A stretch of 64,000 nt of DNA from JALZEG01 sp046263255 (GTDB lineage: Bacteria > Actinomycetota > CADDZG01 > WHSQ01). The stretch's first letter is position 1, and each line of letters opens with the position of its first letter. The notes beneath the pieces were generated by a model. That model was not told the origin of the DNA. It made no database searches and was given only the letters and a program-made list of their open reading frames with translations. Of this stretch, positions 33,265 through 41,626 are shown in pieces. Location: the NCBI GenBank assembly GCA_046263255.1, contig JBHELD010000030.1, forward strand, positions 16,578-80,577. Direction: 5' to 3'. A program made the translations under genes and the position numbers.

Positions 33265-34464
33265 ATGAGGCTCGTCCGGGGGCTGCTCGTGGTGCTCGTG
33301 CTCGCGGCGGCGTCGACCGTCCAAGCCGCGACGCCGCCGGCGCGCGGAACCGGGAACGGCCTCGAGCCGGTCGCGGAGGTCGAGTACGGCGACGGGATGC
33401 ACCTCGCCGTCACGCGCATCAGGGGGCACGACTACCTGTTCACCTCCACGGCCGAGCTCGCGAGCGGCGGGATCCGCGTGTTCGACGTCGACGACCCGGC
33501 GCGGCCGGAGCTGGTCGCGACGGTCCCGTGCAGCGGGGGCCAGGCGTTCCTCCAGGTGTCGCACGACCGCAAGACGCTGGTCGTCGGCGAGGACGTGAGC
33601 CACGCCGCGGACATCTGCTTCCCGGGCGGCCAGATGGGCTTCTACACGATAGACATCACGAACCCGCGGAGGCCCAGGCCCGCCGGGTACGGGATCGTCG
33701 CGCGCGGCGGCCACACGATCACGACGCACCCGAAGAAGCCGTTCCTCTACGTCTCCTATGGCGACGTCGTCGCGACGGGGCCCCCGCAGTACGAGGTGTG
33801 GTCGATCGTAGATCCCGCTCGGCCCCGGCACCTCACGACGGCGTCCGTAACGGGCTATCACGGCCCCCACGACATCGAGTTCGCTCCGGACGGCAGACAC
33901 GCCGTCGCGTCCTCGATGTCGGCGATCCAGGTCCTCGATACGAGCGACCCCGCCAACCCGGTGGAGCTCGAGGTCCTCCAGTGCCCGGGCTGCTCCCACA
34001 ACCACGAGGCGCACCTCACGCCCGACGGGCGGCACGTGATCGTGAGCGACGAGGCAAGCGGGGGCGCCGCGTCGCCCTGCCCCCTCGGCGCGCTCTACTT
34101 CTACGAGTGGGACCCCGAAGGTCCGCCGTTCATGACCCTCCTCGGCGAGTGGCAGCCGGCGGAGGTCGTGACGCCGCAGGCTGCTCGCACCAACGTCGGG
34201 CTCTGCACCTCGCACGTCTTCGGCGTCTCGCGCGACGGCACCAGGGTGGCGGCCTCGTGGCACACCGGCGGCGTCCGCGTGGTCGACATCAGGAAGATGG
34301 CCGGCGTCGGCTTGGGGGCGGAGGGGACCGGCGCGAAGGAGGTCGGGTGGTACGTCGCCGACGGGGCGGACTCGTGGTCGGCGAAGTTCGACCGGTCCGG
34401 GCGCTACGTGTTCGTGAACGACCGCCATGCCGGGCTGCAGGTGTACCGCGTCGAGGCCCGCTGA
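33265..34464 (+). CDS. secreted LVIVD-repeat beta-propeller protein
   Basis: A 399-residue exported protein. A signal peptide (RLVRGLLVVLVLAAASTVQA) precedes repeated blades such as GGIRVFDVDDPARPELV, GFYTIDITNPRRPRP, YEVWSIVDPARPRHL and AIQVLDTSDPANPVEL, the LVIVD pattern. Cysteine pairs in CPGCSHNHEAH and SPCPLGAL may form disulfides or a metal site. The start is uncertain: ATG 33265 gives the cleanest signal peptide, while GTG 33223 would add 14 residues. Role unknown; such propellers often bind or display ligands outside the cell. Confidence 0.8.
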   Translation: MRLVRGLLVVLVLAAASTVQAATPPARGTGNGLEPVAEVEYGDGMHLAVTRIRGHDYLFTSTAELASGGIRVFDVDDPARPELVATVPCSGGQAFLQVSHDRKTLVVGEDVSHAADICFPGGQMGFYTIDITNPRRPRPAGYGIVARGGHTITTHPKKPFLYVSYGDVVATGPPQYEVWSIVDPARPRHLTTASVTGYHGPHDIEFAPDGRHAVASSMSAIQVLDTSDPANPVELEVLQCPGCSHNHEAHLTPDGRHVIVSDEASGGAASPCPLGALYFYEWDPEGPPFMTLLGEWQPAEVVTPQAARTNVGLCTSHVFGVSRDGTRVAASWHTGGVRVVDIRKMAGVGLGAEGTGAKEVGWYVADGADSWSAKFDRSGRYVFVNDRHAGLQVYRVEAR

Positions 34465-34505
34465 CCCCGGAAGGGATGGCTCCCCTGACGGCGAACCCCC
34501 CGGCT

Positions 34506-35849
34506 ATGGACCCCAAGGCTCGTCTGCTGCGCCGCGCCTCGTGCGCCCTCGTGGCAGCCGTCGTCGCCCTGCCGCTCCTCGCCGCGGCCGCTCATGCCTC
34601 GCCGGTGCCGCGAAGCCGTCCGACGAAGGCGGGGCCGCGCGCCGTCGTCGCGGTGATCGACAGCGGGTTCAACGCCTACCACGAGTACTTCCACAAGGGC
34701 GGCCCCCTCTACGGGAACAAGGCGCCTCGAAGCGTCACCCCCGCGGTGCTGAAGGAGTTCGGCATCGACAGGGACCACGTCATCCGCGTCGAGCGCACCG
34801 GCAACTTCGCGGAGGACTTCGCCAAGGCCAAGGACGAGTTCGACGCGATCGAGAAAGGCGAGCCGTACTGGTTCGCCGGCACGAACGTCATCGGCGTCTC
34901 GTTCCTCCCGGACAAGCAGCGGCTCCGCCCCGACGGAGGCGCGAGCAGTCACGGCATCGGCACCGCCGCCGCCGTCCTGACGGCGAATCCCGACGCGATC
35001 GTCGTCGCCGTAGAGGACATCAGCCCGGAGTCGGAGGAGTGGGCCTTCACCCATCCGGCGGTCGACGTCGTGACCACGAGCTACGGCCCGGCCACGAGCT
35101 ACCCGACGCTCAACCACCTCTCGAACAGCTACACCGGCGTGGTCGAGAACGGAAAGGCGCACTTCGGCGCCGCCGCGAACGATCCCACGTACTCGGGTCT
35201 CGACGAGACCTCGGGCCCGTGGTGGAGCATCGGCATCGCGGGGTTCGAGGAGGGCGCGAGCGAAGGCCGCCAGGTCTCGTCGGGCCAGGTCCCGGACTTC
35301 GTCGGCGACTTCACGCAGGAGCTCCCGTACTGCAGGAGCTGCGAGGAGGGCCTGCGCGAGGTCGGAGGGACGAGCTTCGCGACGCCTCGCAGCGCCGGCA
35401 CGTTCTCCAAGATCCTGCTCGAGGCGCGGCGCGCTGCCGCCCACAGCGGCGGGATCCTCACGCCCGGCAAGCGCGAGCCGCTGCTGGTCGGCGGGAAGCT
35501 GGGGCTCACCGTGTGGGAGATGCGGCGCGCGCTCGAGGAGGCCGCCTACTACCCGACGACTGCGGACTACGGCACGGAGGGCGGCCCCGACCCCACGTCG
35601 GTGCCGGTCAACGACGCGGCCCCGTGGGTGCAGACCGGATGGGGGCTGATCTCTCCGGCGCGGCAGTTCGAGGTCGTCAAGGAGGCGCTGGCGCATCTGG
35701 GCGTCGCGGGCAAACCGGCGCGCGAGAAGCCCCAGGAGGCGTGCGACTTCATGACGAGGAACATGGAAGCGCGCCACGCGTACTGGGACCGTCTGGCGAT
35801 CCTCGGGCAGGCCTACGGCAAGAACGAAGACCCGTACGTCTACTGCTAG
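34506..35849 (+). CDS. secreted subtilisin-like serine protease (divergent S8)
   Basis: A 447-residue exported protein. The signal peptide (after MDPKARLLRR) ends near AAHAS. S8 triad: Asp in VVAVIDSGFN, His in SSHGIGTAAA (the usual HGTHVAG is altered), Ser in GGTSFATPRSAG. No I9 propeptide is visible before the Asp block, unlike the other two proteases in the window. The long DFAKAKDEFDAIEKGEPYW insert after it is unusual. CRSCEE and EACDF may form disulfides. Start ATG 34506 is chosen by the signal peptide; ATG 34476 is possible but sits too close to its ribosome site. Confidence 0.8.
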   Translation: MDPKARLLRRASCALVAAVVALPLLAAAAHASPVPRSRPTKAGPRAVVAVIDSGFNAYHEYFHKGGPLYGNKAPRSVTPAVLKEFGIDRDHVIRVERTGNFAEDFAKAKDEFDAIEKGEPYWFAGTNVIGVSFLPDKQRLRPDGGASSHGIGTAAAVLTANPDAIVVAVEDISPESEEWAFTHPAVDVVTTSYGPATSYPTLNHLSNSYTGVVENGKAHFGAAANDPTYSGLDETSGPWWSIGIAGFEEGASEGRQVSSGQVPDFVGDFTQELPYCRSCEEGLREVGGTSFATPRSAGTFSKILLEARRAAAHSGGILTPGKREPLLVGGKLGLTVWEMRRALEEAAYYPTTADYGTEGGPDPTSVPVNDAAPWVQTGWGLISPARQFEVVKEALAHLGVAGKPAREKPQEACDFMTRNMEARHAYWDRLAILGQAYGKNEDPYVYC

Positions 35850-35850
35850 A

Positions 35851-35973
35851 GCGCTTCCCACGGGGTTCCTCTTCGGCGCGCCGGTCGGCACCCTCGTCGA
35901 CAGGTTCGGCTCGCGGGGACGCCGGTCGTGTCCCTGGTGCTGTGCGCGCTCGCGTCGGGGGGCTTCCGGCGCC
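35851..35973 (+). pseudogene. remnant of an MFS transporter gene
   Basis: Frame at 35863 reads GFLFGAPVGTLVDRFGSR, the loop 2-3 signature of major-facilitator transporters. One base later the reading shifts to TPVVSLVLCALASGG, which would be the next helix. The fragment has no start and no continuation, so it looks like a decayed, frameshifted piece. Short length limits certainty. Confidence 0.4.
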
Positions 35974-36031
35974 GGAGCCGTCGCTGGCCTGAGGGCCTCA
36001 CCCATGGCCTACGTTGCGGAGCCGCCCGAAG

Positions 36032-36073
36032 CGATGGGGGCCGTGGTTCCGCGCTGCACCATCACCCCCATCG
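36032..36073. repeat. nested palindromic intergenic repeat, copy C
   Basis: CGATGGGGG (36032-36040) and CCCCCATCG (36065-36073) form a 9-bp outer stem; inner GTGGT/ACCAT segments pair imperfectly. It is inverted relative to copy B, sharing its reverse-complement core GATGGGGGTGATGGTGC. It lies in the 288-bp space between two convergent genes. Confidence 0.75.
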
Positions 36074-36137
36074 ATCGAGGCGGCTGCGGCGGAAGGTCTG
36101 GCCGGGCGCACGAGCGCGGCGGCGGAGCGCGCGCGAG

Positions 36138-37049
36138 CTACGGCAGGCGCCGGATCGTCGCGACGTAGTTGCTCTGCACGCGGATCGGCCCGTTTTGCAC
36201 GTCGGTGCGCACCTGCTCGCGCAAGGGCAGCAGGTGCTTCGGCCAGAACCACGTCGTCGAGCGCTGGTGGCCCTCGAGCGCGCCCGAGAACTCGATGTCG
36301 TTCTGCACGACCAGCGCCGTGACGGTGCGTCCGGCGATCGTCACGTCCTGGTAGCGCAGCGCCTCTATCGACACCCTGGCTCTCGTCCCCGAGCCCTGCA
36401 TCGTGAAGGCCCGCGCGAAGCCGGGCCCGGCCCCCTTCGGCGCGATGACCTCGGGGCGCGGGAGCCGGAACTCGCGCACGTCCGTGAGGCCGCCCTGGAA
36501 ACGTGCCGTGATCTTCACGTACGACAGCGCCGTGCCGCCACCGCGATAGACCAGGTCGCTCTCGGTGAGGATCCCGTTGCCCTCGGAGTCGCGCAGGTCC
36601 CTCGTTTGCCTCTGCACGCCGTCGGCCGGAGCGGCTGCGGTCAGCGTGGTCGTCTCGGGCATGGGCTCCTCGTTGCCGGAGACCGAACGCTCGCCGTCGG
36701 TGGCGTAGTCGAACGTCCCCTCCGGGATAGGCGCCGCGGCCGCAGGAGCGGTCCCCGCCGGGCCGGCGCTGCCGCCCCCGTCCGCCGGCTCCTCCGACGT
36801 GCCGCCGCCGCCCGGCTGAGCCATCCTGCCCCCGCCGGTCGCCGCCTTGCCCGCGCCCTTGTTCGTGCCGCTCTCCTGATTGCCGCCCCGGCCGCCGTCG
36901 TCTCGGGCGCCGCCGCCCCCGCCTTCCCGCGCCTCGTCCTTCTGCTCGCCTTCGAGCGCGGCGATGTCGCCGCTCGGCGGCTCTTCGGGCGTCGTGCACG
37001 CCGCAAGCGCCAGCGCGACCGCCGCCAGGATCCCAGTCACCCTCTTCAC
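36138..37049 (-). CDS. lipoprotein partner of the MMPL transporter
   Basis: A 303-residue lipoprotein: signal KRVTGILAAVALALAACTT with a lipobox Cys, then about 85 residues of Gly/Ala/Pro-rich low complexity, then a globular beta-rich domain (GILTESDLVYRGGG, YVKITARFQGGL, NDIEFSGALEGHQRSTTWFW). I do not recognise the domain. GTG 37049 overlaps the MMPL stop by 4 bases (GTGA), so the two are co-translated and it probably works at the outer face with the transporter. Confidence 0.75.
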   Translation of the reverse strand: MKRVTGILAAVALALAACTTPEEPPSGDIAALEGEQKDEAREGGGGGARDDGGRGGNQESGTNKGAGKAATGGGRMAQPGGGGTSEEPADGGGSAGPAGTAPAAAAPIPEGTFDYATDGERSVSGNEEPMPETTTLTAAAPADGVQRQTRDLRDSEGNGILTESDLVYRGGGTALSYVKITARFQGGLTDVREFRLPRPEVIAPKGAGPGFARAFTMQGSGTRARVSIEALRYQDVTIAGRTVTALVVQNDIEFSGALEGHQRSTTWFWPKHLLPLREQVRTDVQNGPIRVQSNYVATIRRLP

Positions 37050-39241
37050 GTCCTCGTCCCCTCCGCCGTCGCCTCTCTGATGCCGAACCGGTCGTGGATC
37101 CGCCGCAGCGGCGCGGGCGCCCACCAGTTGGCCGGCCCCATCAGCTTCATGAAGGCGGGCACGAGCGCGCCGCGGACGAGCGTCGCGTCCATGACGACGG
37201 CCAGCGCGAGCCCGAGCCCGAACATCTTGATGAACGAGATGCCGGAGCTGACCATCGCGAGGAACACGATCGCGATCAGGGCCGCCGCCGCCGTGACGAT
37301 CCGTCCGGTGCGGTCGAGGCCGCGCGCGACCGCGAGCTCGTTGTCGCCGGTGAGGTCGAACTCCTCCTTCACGCGCGACAGCAGGAAGACCTCGTAGTCC
37401 ATCGACAGCCCGAACGCGATGCAGAACATCAGGATGATGTTCGAGAGGACCAGCGTCCCGGTAGGCGTGAAGTCGAGGACGCCGGCGAGGTTGCCGTCCT
37501 GGAACACCCACACCATCGCGCCGAACGTCGCGGTGAGGCTGAGCAGGTTGAGCACGACGGCCTTGAGCGGGACGAGGATGCTGCCGAACAGCAGGAACAG
37601 CGTGACGAACGTTACGACGGCGATCCAGACAACCGCCACCGGAATACGCGAGAAGGCGCCGCGCTTGCCGTCGACCAGGTCCGCAGAGGGTCCGGCCACC
37701 TCGAACGCGAACGGCGCGTCGAGCGCGCGCATCTCGTGGACGACCTCCTCCGCCTCCGGCGACTGGCTCTCGATCCTGGGGTCGAGGACGACCGAGAAGT
37801 AGGTCGCGTCCTCGGCGGCGAAGCGCTCGCCCAGTCGGGGCGACGCGAACAGCAGGTCGCCTGCGACGTAGCTCCCGGTCGCGGCGTCGACGCGCGCAAC
37901 CCCGTTCAGCCGGGACAGCCGCTGCGCGAAGCCCCGGACCTCGGGCTGCGAAGCCTCCGGGTCCACCCCGCGGGCCAGCACGAGGAGCGCCGCCGCCTCG
38001 TTGCCTGCGAAGTCGCGACTCAGCTCGCCGGTCACGGCGCGCCCCGGCGCGCCCGGAGGAAGGACGCGGTCGTCGGGAAGGCCGAGCTTCACGCCCAGGA
38101 ACGGCGCGCCGAGGACCAGCAGGATCAGGGTTCCGGCGGCTGCTACCGGAACCGGCCGGCGCATGACCTGCCGCGCGATGCGGTACCACGCGCCGGGTGC
38201 TCCGGACGCCGGCGCGCGGCGGACCGACCACTTGTCGATGCGCGGCCCGAGCACCGCGAGGAGCGCGGGCAGCGTGACGATCGCGCCGGCGGCGGCCAGC
38301 GCCACGACCGGGATGCCCGCGTACGCGAACGACCGCAGGAAGACGATCGGGAACAGCAGCAGCGCCGAGAGCGACGCGGCGACCGCGATCGCGCTGAAGA
38401 GGACGGTGCGGCCGGCGGTCGCGACCGTCGTCGTCACCGCGTCGGGAACGGCGCGGCCCGCGGCGAGCTCCTCCCGGAAGCGCGACACGATGAACAGGCT
38501 GTAGTCGATGCCGAGCCCGAGCCCCATGCCCGTCGTGAGGTTGAGGGCGAAGATCGACACCTCGGTGATCGCGGCCACGGCGCGCAGCACCAGGAGCGTC
38601 CCGACCACCGCCACCATCCCCACCCCGAGCGGAAGCGACGCCGCCACGGGGCTGCGGAACACGAACAGCAGCAGGACCAGCAGGATGGGGATCGCGACCA
38701 GCTCTGCGCGCACGAGGTCCTCCTCGACCTGCACGGTCACCTGGCGGTAGATCTCGGCGAAGCCGCTGACCGAGACGCGCACCGAGTCGTTCGTCCCCGA
38801 GTAGCGGGGGCTGACGTCCTCGAGCAGCTCGTGCTTGTCGTTCTGCGTCCCTTCGAGGTTCGCGAGCACGAGAGCCTTCGTCCCGTCCGTGCTGCGCAGC
38901 GGGGGCGCGCCGCCGAGGCTCCAGTAGCTGTCGACGCGCAGCACGCCCTCCTCCGACCGCAGCGAGCGCGTCAGCGCGCTGCCGGCCCGCCGCACCTCCG
39001 GGTCGTCGACGGACCCGTTGCGGGCCTCGACCAGGAGGACGACGTCGGGATCGGCGACTCCGAAGATCCGCTCGATGCGGGCCGCGGCCAGCGCGGATTC
39101 GCTCGAGGGGTCGTCGAAGCCTCCGCTCGAGAGGTGTCCGGAGACGGACGGCGCGACGAGGCCCCCCAGCGCGACGAACACGAAGGTGGCGACCAGCAGC
39201 CTCCGCGGGTGGTTCGCGACCAAGCGGCCCAAGCGCTCCAT
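37046..39241 (-). CDS. MMPL-family RND transporter
   Basis: A 731-residue membrane transporter with the twofold RND layout: a helix at the N-terminus (about 15-32), a first extracytoplasmic domain, five helices (from about 178: AIPILLVLLLFVFRSPVAAS), then a repeat after about 350. Proton-relay type motifs are GLGLGIDYSLFIVSRFREE and FGLSMDYEVFLLSRVKEE, both canonical MMPL. Homologues export lipids or hydrophobic compounds in actinobacteria. It is divergent from an HxlR-type regulator with a palindrome and a TTGACT/TATACG promoter in the 59-bp spacer. Confidence 0.92.
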   Translation of the reverse strand: MERLGRLVANHPRRLLVATFVFVALGGLVAPSVSGHLSSGGFDDPSSESALAAARIERIFGVADPDVVLLVEARNGSVDDPEVRRAGSALTRSLRSEEGVLRVDSYWSLGGAPPLRSTDGTKALVLANLEGTQNDKHELLEDVSPRYSGTNDSVRVSVSGFAEIYRQVTVQVEEDLVRAELVAIPILLVLLLFVFRSPVAASLPLGVGMVAVVGTLLVLRAVAAITEVSIFALNLTTGMGLGLGIDYSLFIVSRFREELAAGRAVPDAVTTTVATAGRTVLFSAIAVAASLSALLLFPIVFLRSFAYAGIPVVALAAAGAIVTLPALLAVLGPRIDKWSVRRAPASGAPGAWYRIARQVMRRPVPVAAAGTLILLVLGAPFLGVKLGLPDDRVLPPGAPGRAVTGELSRDFAGNEAAALLVLARGVDPEASQPEVRGFAQRLSRLNGVARVDAATGSYVAGDLLFASPRLGERFAAEDATYFSVVLDPRIESQSPEAEEVVHEMRALDAPFAFEVAGPSADLVDGKRGAFSRIPVAVVWIAVVTFVTLFLLFGSILVPLKAVVLNLLSLTATFGAMVWVFQDGNLAGVLDFTPTGTLVLSNIILMFCIAFGLSMDYEVFLLSRVKEEFDLTGDNELAVARGLDRTGRIVTAAAALIAIVFLAMVSSGISFIKMFGLGLALAVVMDATLVRGALVPAFMKLMGPANWWAPAPLRRIHDRFGIREATAEGTRT

Positions 39242-39250
39242 CGCTACACT

Positions 39251-39281
39251 TCGTATAGCTCGTACTTGAAAAAGTCAAGTC
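39251..39281. promoter_or_regulatory. HxlR operator and MMPL promoter
   Basis: ACTTGA (39264-39269) N5 TCAAGT (39275-39280) is a perfect 6-bp inverted repeat in the only AT-rich part of the spacer. On the minus strand it supplies TTGACT, followed 15 bases later by TATACG (39251-39256) only about 10 bases from the MMPL ATG. Regulator binding would cover the -35 box of the export operon and sit upstream of its own gene. Confidence 0.6.
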
Positions 39282-39300
39282 GGCCTGGTACCAAGGACGT

Positions 39301-39990
39301 ATGTCCCGCAGCTACGAGCAGTACTGCCCCCTGGCACGGGCCCTCGACGTCGTCGGCGATCGGTGGACGCTGTTGATACTCCGCGACCTCTTCTTCGCGC
39401 CCAAGCGGTTCACCGACCTCCAGCAGCGTCTCGAAGGGATCGCGCCCAACCTGCTCAGCCGGCGCCTGAAGGAGCTCGAGGCGAGGGGCCTCGTGCGCCG
39501 CCGCCGCCTCGATCCCCCCGCCGCGACGACGGTGTACGAGGCGACCGCGGTGGCGCTCGGTCTTCGGACGGCGATGCTCGAGCTGTCCCGCTGGGGCATC
39601 CAGTTCCTCGGCGCGTACGACGGCGAGGAGAAGTTCAGCGTCGAGTGGCTGGTCCCGATGCTGGAGGAGATGGCGGACCGTGAGGCGGCGCGCGGCGTGT
39701 GGGACCTCTACGGGTTCCGGGTGGGCGGCGAGTCGTTCTGGGTCGAGGTCGCGGACGGGGACGTGCGTGTGCGTGCGGGGGAGCCCCCGCGCGACCCGGA
39801 CCTCGCGGCGGAGCTCGACGTCGCGACGTTCATGGAGCTCGGCTTCGGGACGCTCGACCCGATGGAGGCCCTCGCGCAGGGCCGAGCGACCGCGACGGGC
39901 GACCTGGCGAGGGTCCAGACGGCGCTCGACGTCCTGGCGCCGGCGAGGATCTTCGCGCGGGCGGTCGCGCAGGGCGCCGGGGCCCGCTAG
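39301..39990 (+). CDS. HxlR-type regulator with C-terminal sterol-carrier-like domain
   Basis: A 229-residue regulator. The N-terminal winged helix is HxlR/MarR-like (YCPLARALDVVGDRWTLLIL, FTDLQQRLEGIAPNLLSRRL, RGLVRRRRL). After about residue 110 comes an SCP2-like domain (VWDLYGFRVGGESFWVEVADG, LGFGTLDPMEALAQGRATATG), which in relatives binds hydrophobic ligands. A lipid-like effector for control of the divergent MMPL exporter is therefore reasonable inference. ATG 39301 follows AAGGAC. Confidence 0.85.
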   Translation: MSRSYEQYCPLARALDVVGDRWTLLILRDLFFAPKRFTDLQQRLEGIAPNLLSRRLKELEARGLVRRRRLDPPAATTVYEATAVALGLRTAMLELSRWGIQFLGAYDGEEKFSVEWLVPMLEEMADREAARGVWDLYGFRVGGESFWVEVADGDVRVRAGEPPRDPDLAAELDVATFMELGFGTLDPMEALAQGRATATGDLARVQTALDVLAPARIFARAVAQGAGAR

Positions 39991-40233
39991 AGCCCTGTCG
40001 ACCTCTTCAGGAGCGCCGCGGCGCGTCGGGCGGCCCGCCCGCTCCTCGACGTCCGCTCCTCGACGCGGTCCGCGAGCGCCTCGATCCCACGCCGCCGGAC
40101 TACCCTTCCCCGAGGTGACCGCGGCGGGAGATCGGCCGCCCGCGGCGAATTCCCCGGGGTGGCCCCGCCCGCGTCACCGCGCTGCCGGGCCGACGTGTCT
40201 CGCGACGAGCAACCGGACGACTGGAGGCCGCGG

Positions 40234-41544
40234 GTGGGCGTGCGTAGGAGAGTCTTTGCGATCGCGGCCGTCGTGACGGTCTGGGCAGGCCTCGTCGGCT
40301 CGTCGACCGGAGCGTCCGCGCCCCCGAAGCCCGCGCGCGGCTGGCAGCCCCCCGTGCTCGTCAACGCCGACCAGGCGCACCGCGAGACGAGCCTCGCCAT
40401 CAACCCGAGAAACGAGAAGGTCATGCTGGCGTGCGCTCCCTCGGGCGTCCCCAACACACAGCACAACCAGTCGTACTTCCACGTCACCCGAAACGGCGGA
40501 CGGACGTGGGAGCCGGTCCGCGTCGAGAACGACGACGCGAACGACCCGCGCAAGTACACGTTCGAGGGCGGCGACTGCGACGTGGCGTTCGACGAGGGCG
40601 GCACGATGTACTCCGCCGACACGTGGCTGGGGAACCTCTCCGTCGGGCACAGCCGCGACAACGGCGGCACGTGGGAGGGCACGCCGGTCGCGGCGACCGG
40701 GCTGATCGTCGACCGGCCGTGGCTCGTCGGCGGCCCGGAGGGCACGATCCACGTCAGCTATCAGGACCTGCAGTGCTGCATGCCGTCGGCGATCTGGTAC
40801 ACGCGCTCGACCGACTACGGCCGGACCTTCCGGCCGACGTCGATGGTTGCGGCCGCCGACGGCGGCGGCGCGTTCACGTGGCAGGGCAACCTCGTGGTGT
40901 CCGAGGACGGCAAGGACCTCTACCTCGCTTACACACGGCGCGCGGGGGCCGCGCTCGGCAGCCTCGACGACCAGGGGCCCGAGAAGCTGCTCGTGGCGGC
41001 GAGCCACGACTCGGGCGCGACGTGGACGTCGAACCTCGTCGTGGCGATGCCGAACCCGATGAGCTACCTGTACCCGAGCCTGGCGCTCGACCGCACCGGA
41101 AAGCTCCACGTCGTGTTCTCGTCGATGCGGGCGTCCGACCGGCCGATCTGGTACGCGACGTCGACCGATCAGGCCAAGACGTGGACGAAGCCGCTACCGC
41201 TTACCGAGGGCACCGCCGGGTATTCCCCGTGGGTGGCCGTCGACGACGCCGGCAACGCGGCCGTGGCCTGGTACGGGAGCCCCGACCCCGCGACGACCGA
41301 CGTCACCGACTCCGACTGGTACTTCTACTGGGCGCGCATCCCCGCCGGGAAGCTCGATCCGAGTCGCGTGCGGACCGGCACGACGACGACCGAGCCGATC
41401 TACAGCGGCGTCTCGCCGATCCCGGAGTTCGAGAACGTCCGGCTCGACTCCAGGGGCCGCATACACGTCGGGGCGAGCGCATACCGCGCCGGCGAGAACG
41501 GCGCGCGGTCCTCCTGGGCGATCTACTACCAGCGCGAGCGGTAG
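40234..41544 (+). CDS. secreted BNR/sialidase-like beta-propeller protein
   Basis: A 436-residue exported protein. GTG 40234 has GGAGG 7 bases upstream; the signal helix VFAIAAVVTVWAGLVGSSTG ends near GASA. The body has repeated Asp-box/BNR motifs: RNGGRTWEPV, RDNGGTWEG, STDYGRTFRP, SHDSGATWTS and STDQAKTWTK. There is no clear sialidase catalytic Arg triad or FRIP motif, so enzymatic function is doubtful. The preceding 243 bp (39991-40233) shows no supported gene. Confidence 0.82.
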   Translation: MGVRRRVFAIAAVVTVWAGLVGSSTGASAPPKPARGWQPPVLVNADQAHRETSLAINPRNEKVMLACAPSGVPNTQHNQSYFHVTRNGGRTWEPVRVENDDANDPRKYTFEGGDCDVAFDEGGTMYSADTWLGNLSVGHSRDNGGTWEGTPVAATGLIVDRPWLVGGPEGTIHVSYQDLQCCMPSAIWYTRSTDYGRTFRPTSMVAAADGGGAFTWQGNLVVSEDGKDLYLAYTRRAGAALGSLDDQGPEKLLVAASHDSGATWTSNLVVAMPNPMSYLYPSLALDRTGKLHVVFSSMRASDRPIWYATSTDQAKTWTKPLPLTEGTAGYSPWVAVDDAGNAAVAWYGSPDPATTDVTDSDWYFYWARIPAGKLDPSRVRTGTTTTEPIYSGVSPIPEFENVRLDSRGRIHVGASAYRAGENGARSSWAIYYQRER

Positions 41545-41626
41545 CGCTTCGTCCGCCCGCGGCGTCGTGGCGCGCGCCGGCCGGCGAGCACGGAACGGTT
41601 CAACCGGCTGGAGCGTCTGGGCATGT

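Noticed and set aside
39987..40118. Short minus-strand reading GIEALADRVEERT ending in a CTAG shared stop
   Set aside because: It looks like an amphipathic C-terminus, but no start codon, ribosome site or upstream domain exists; at best a remnant.
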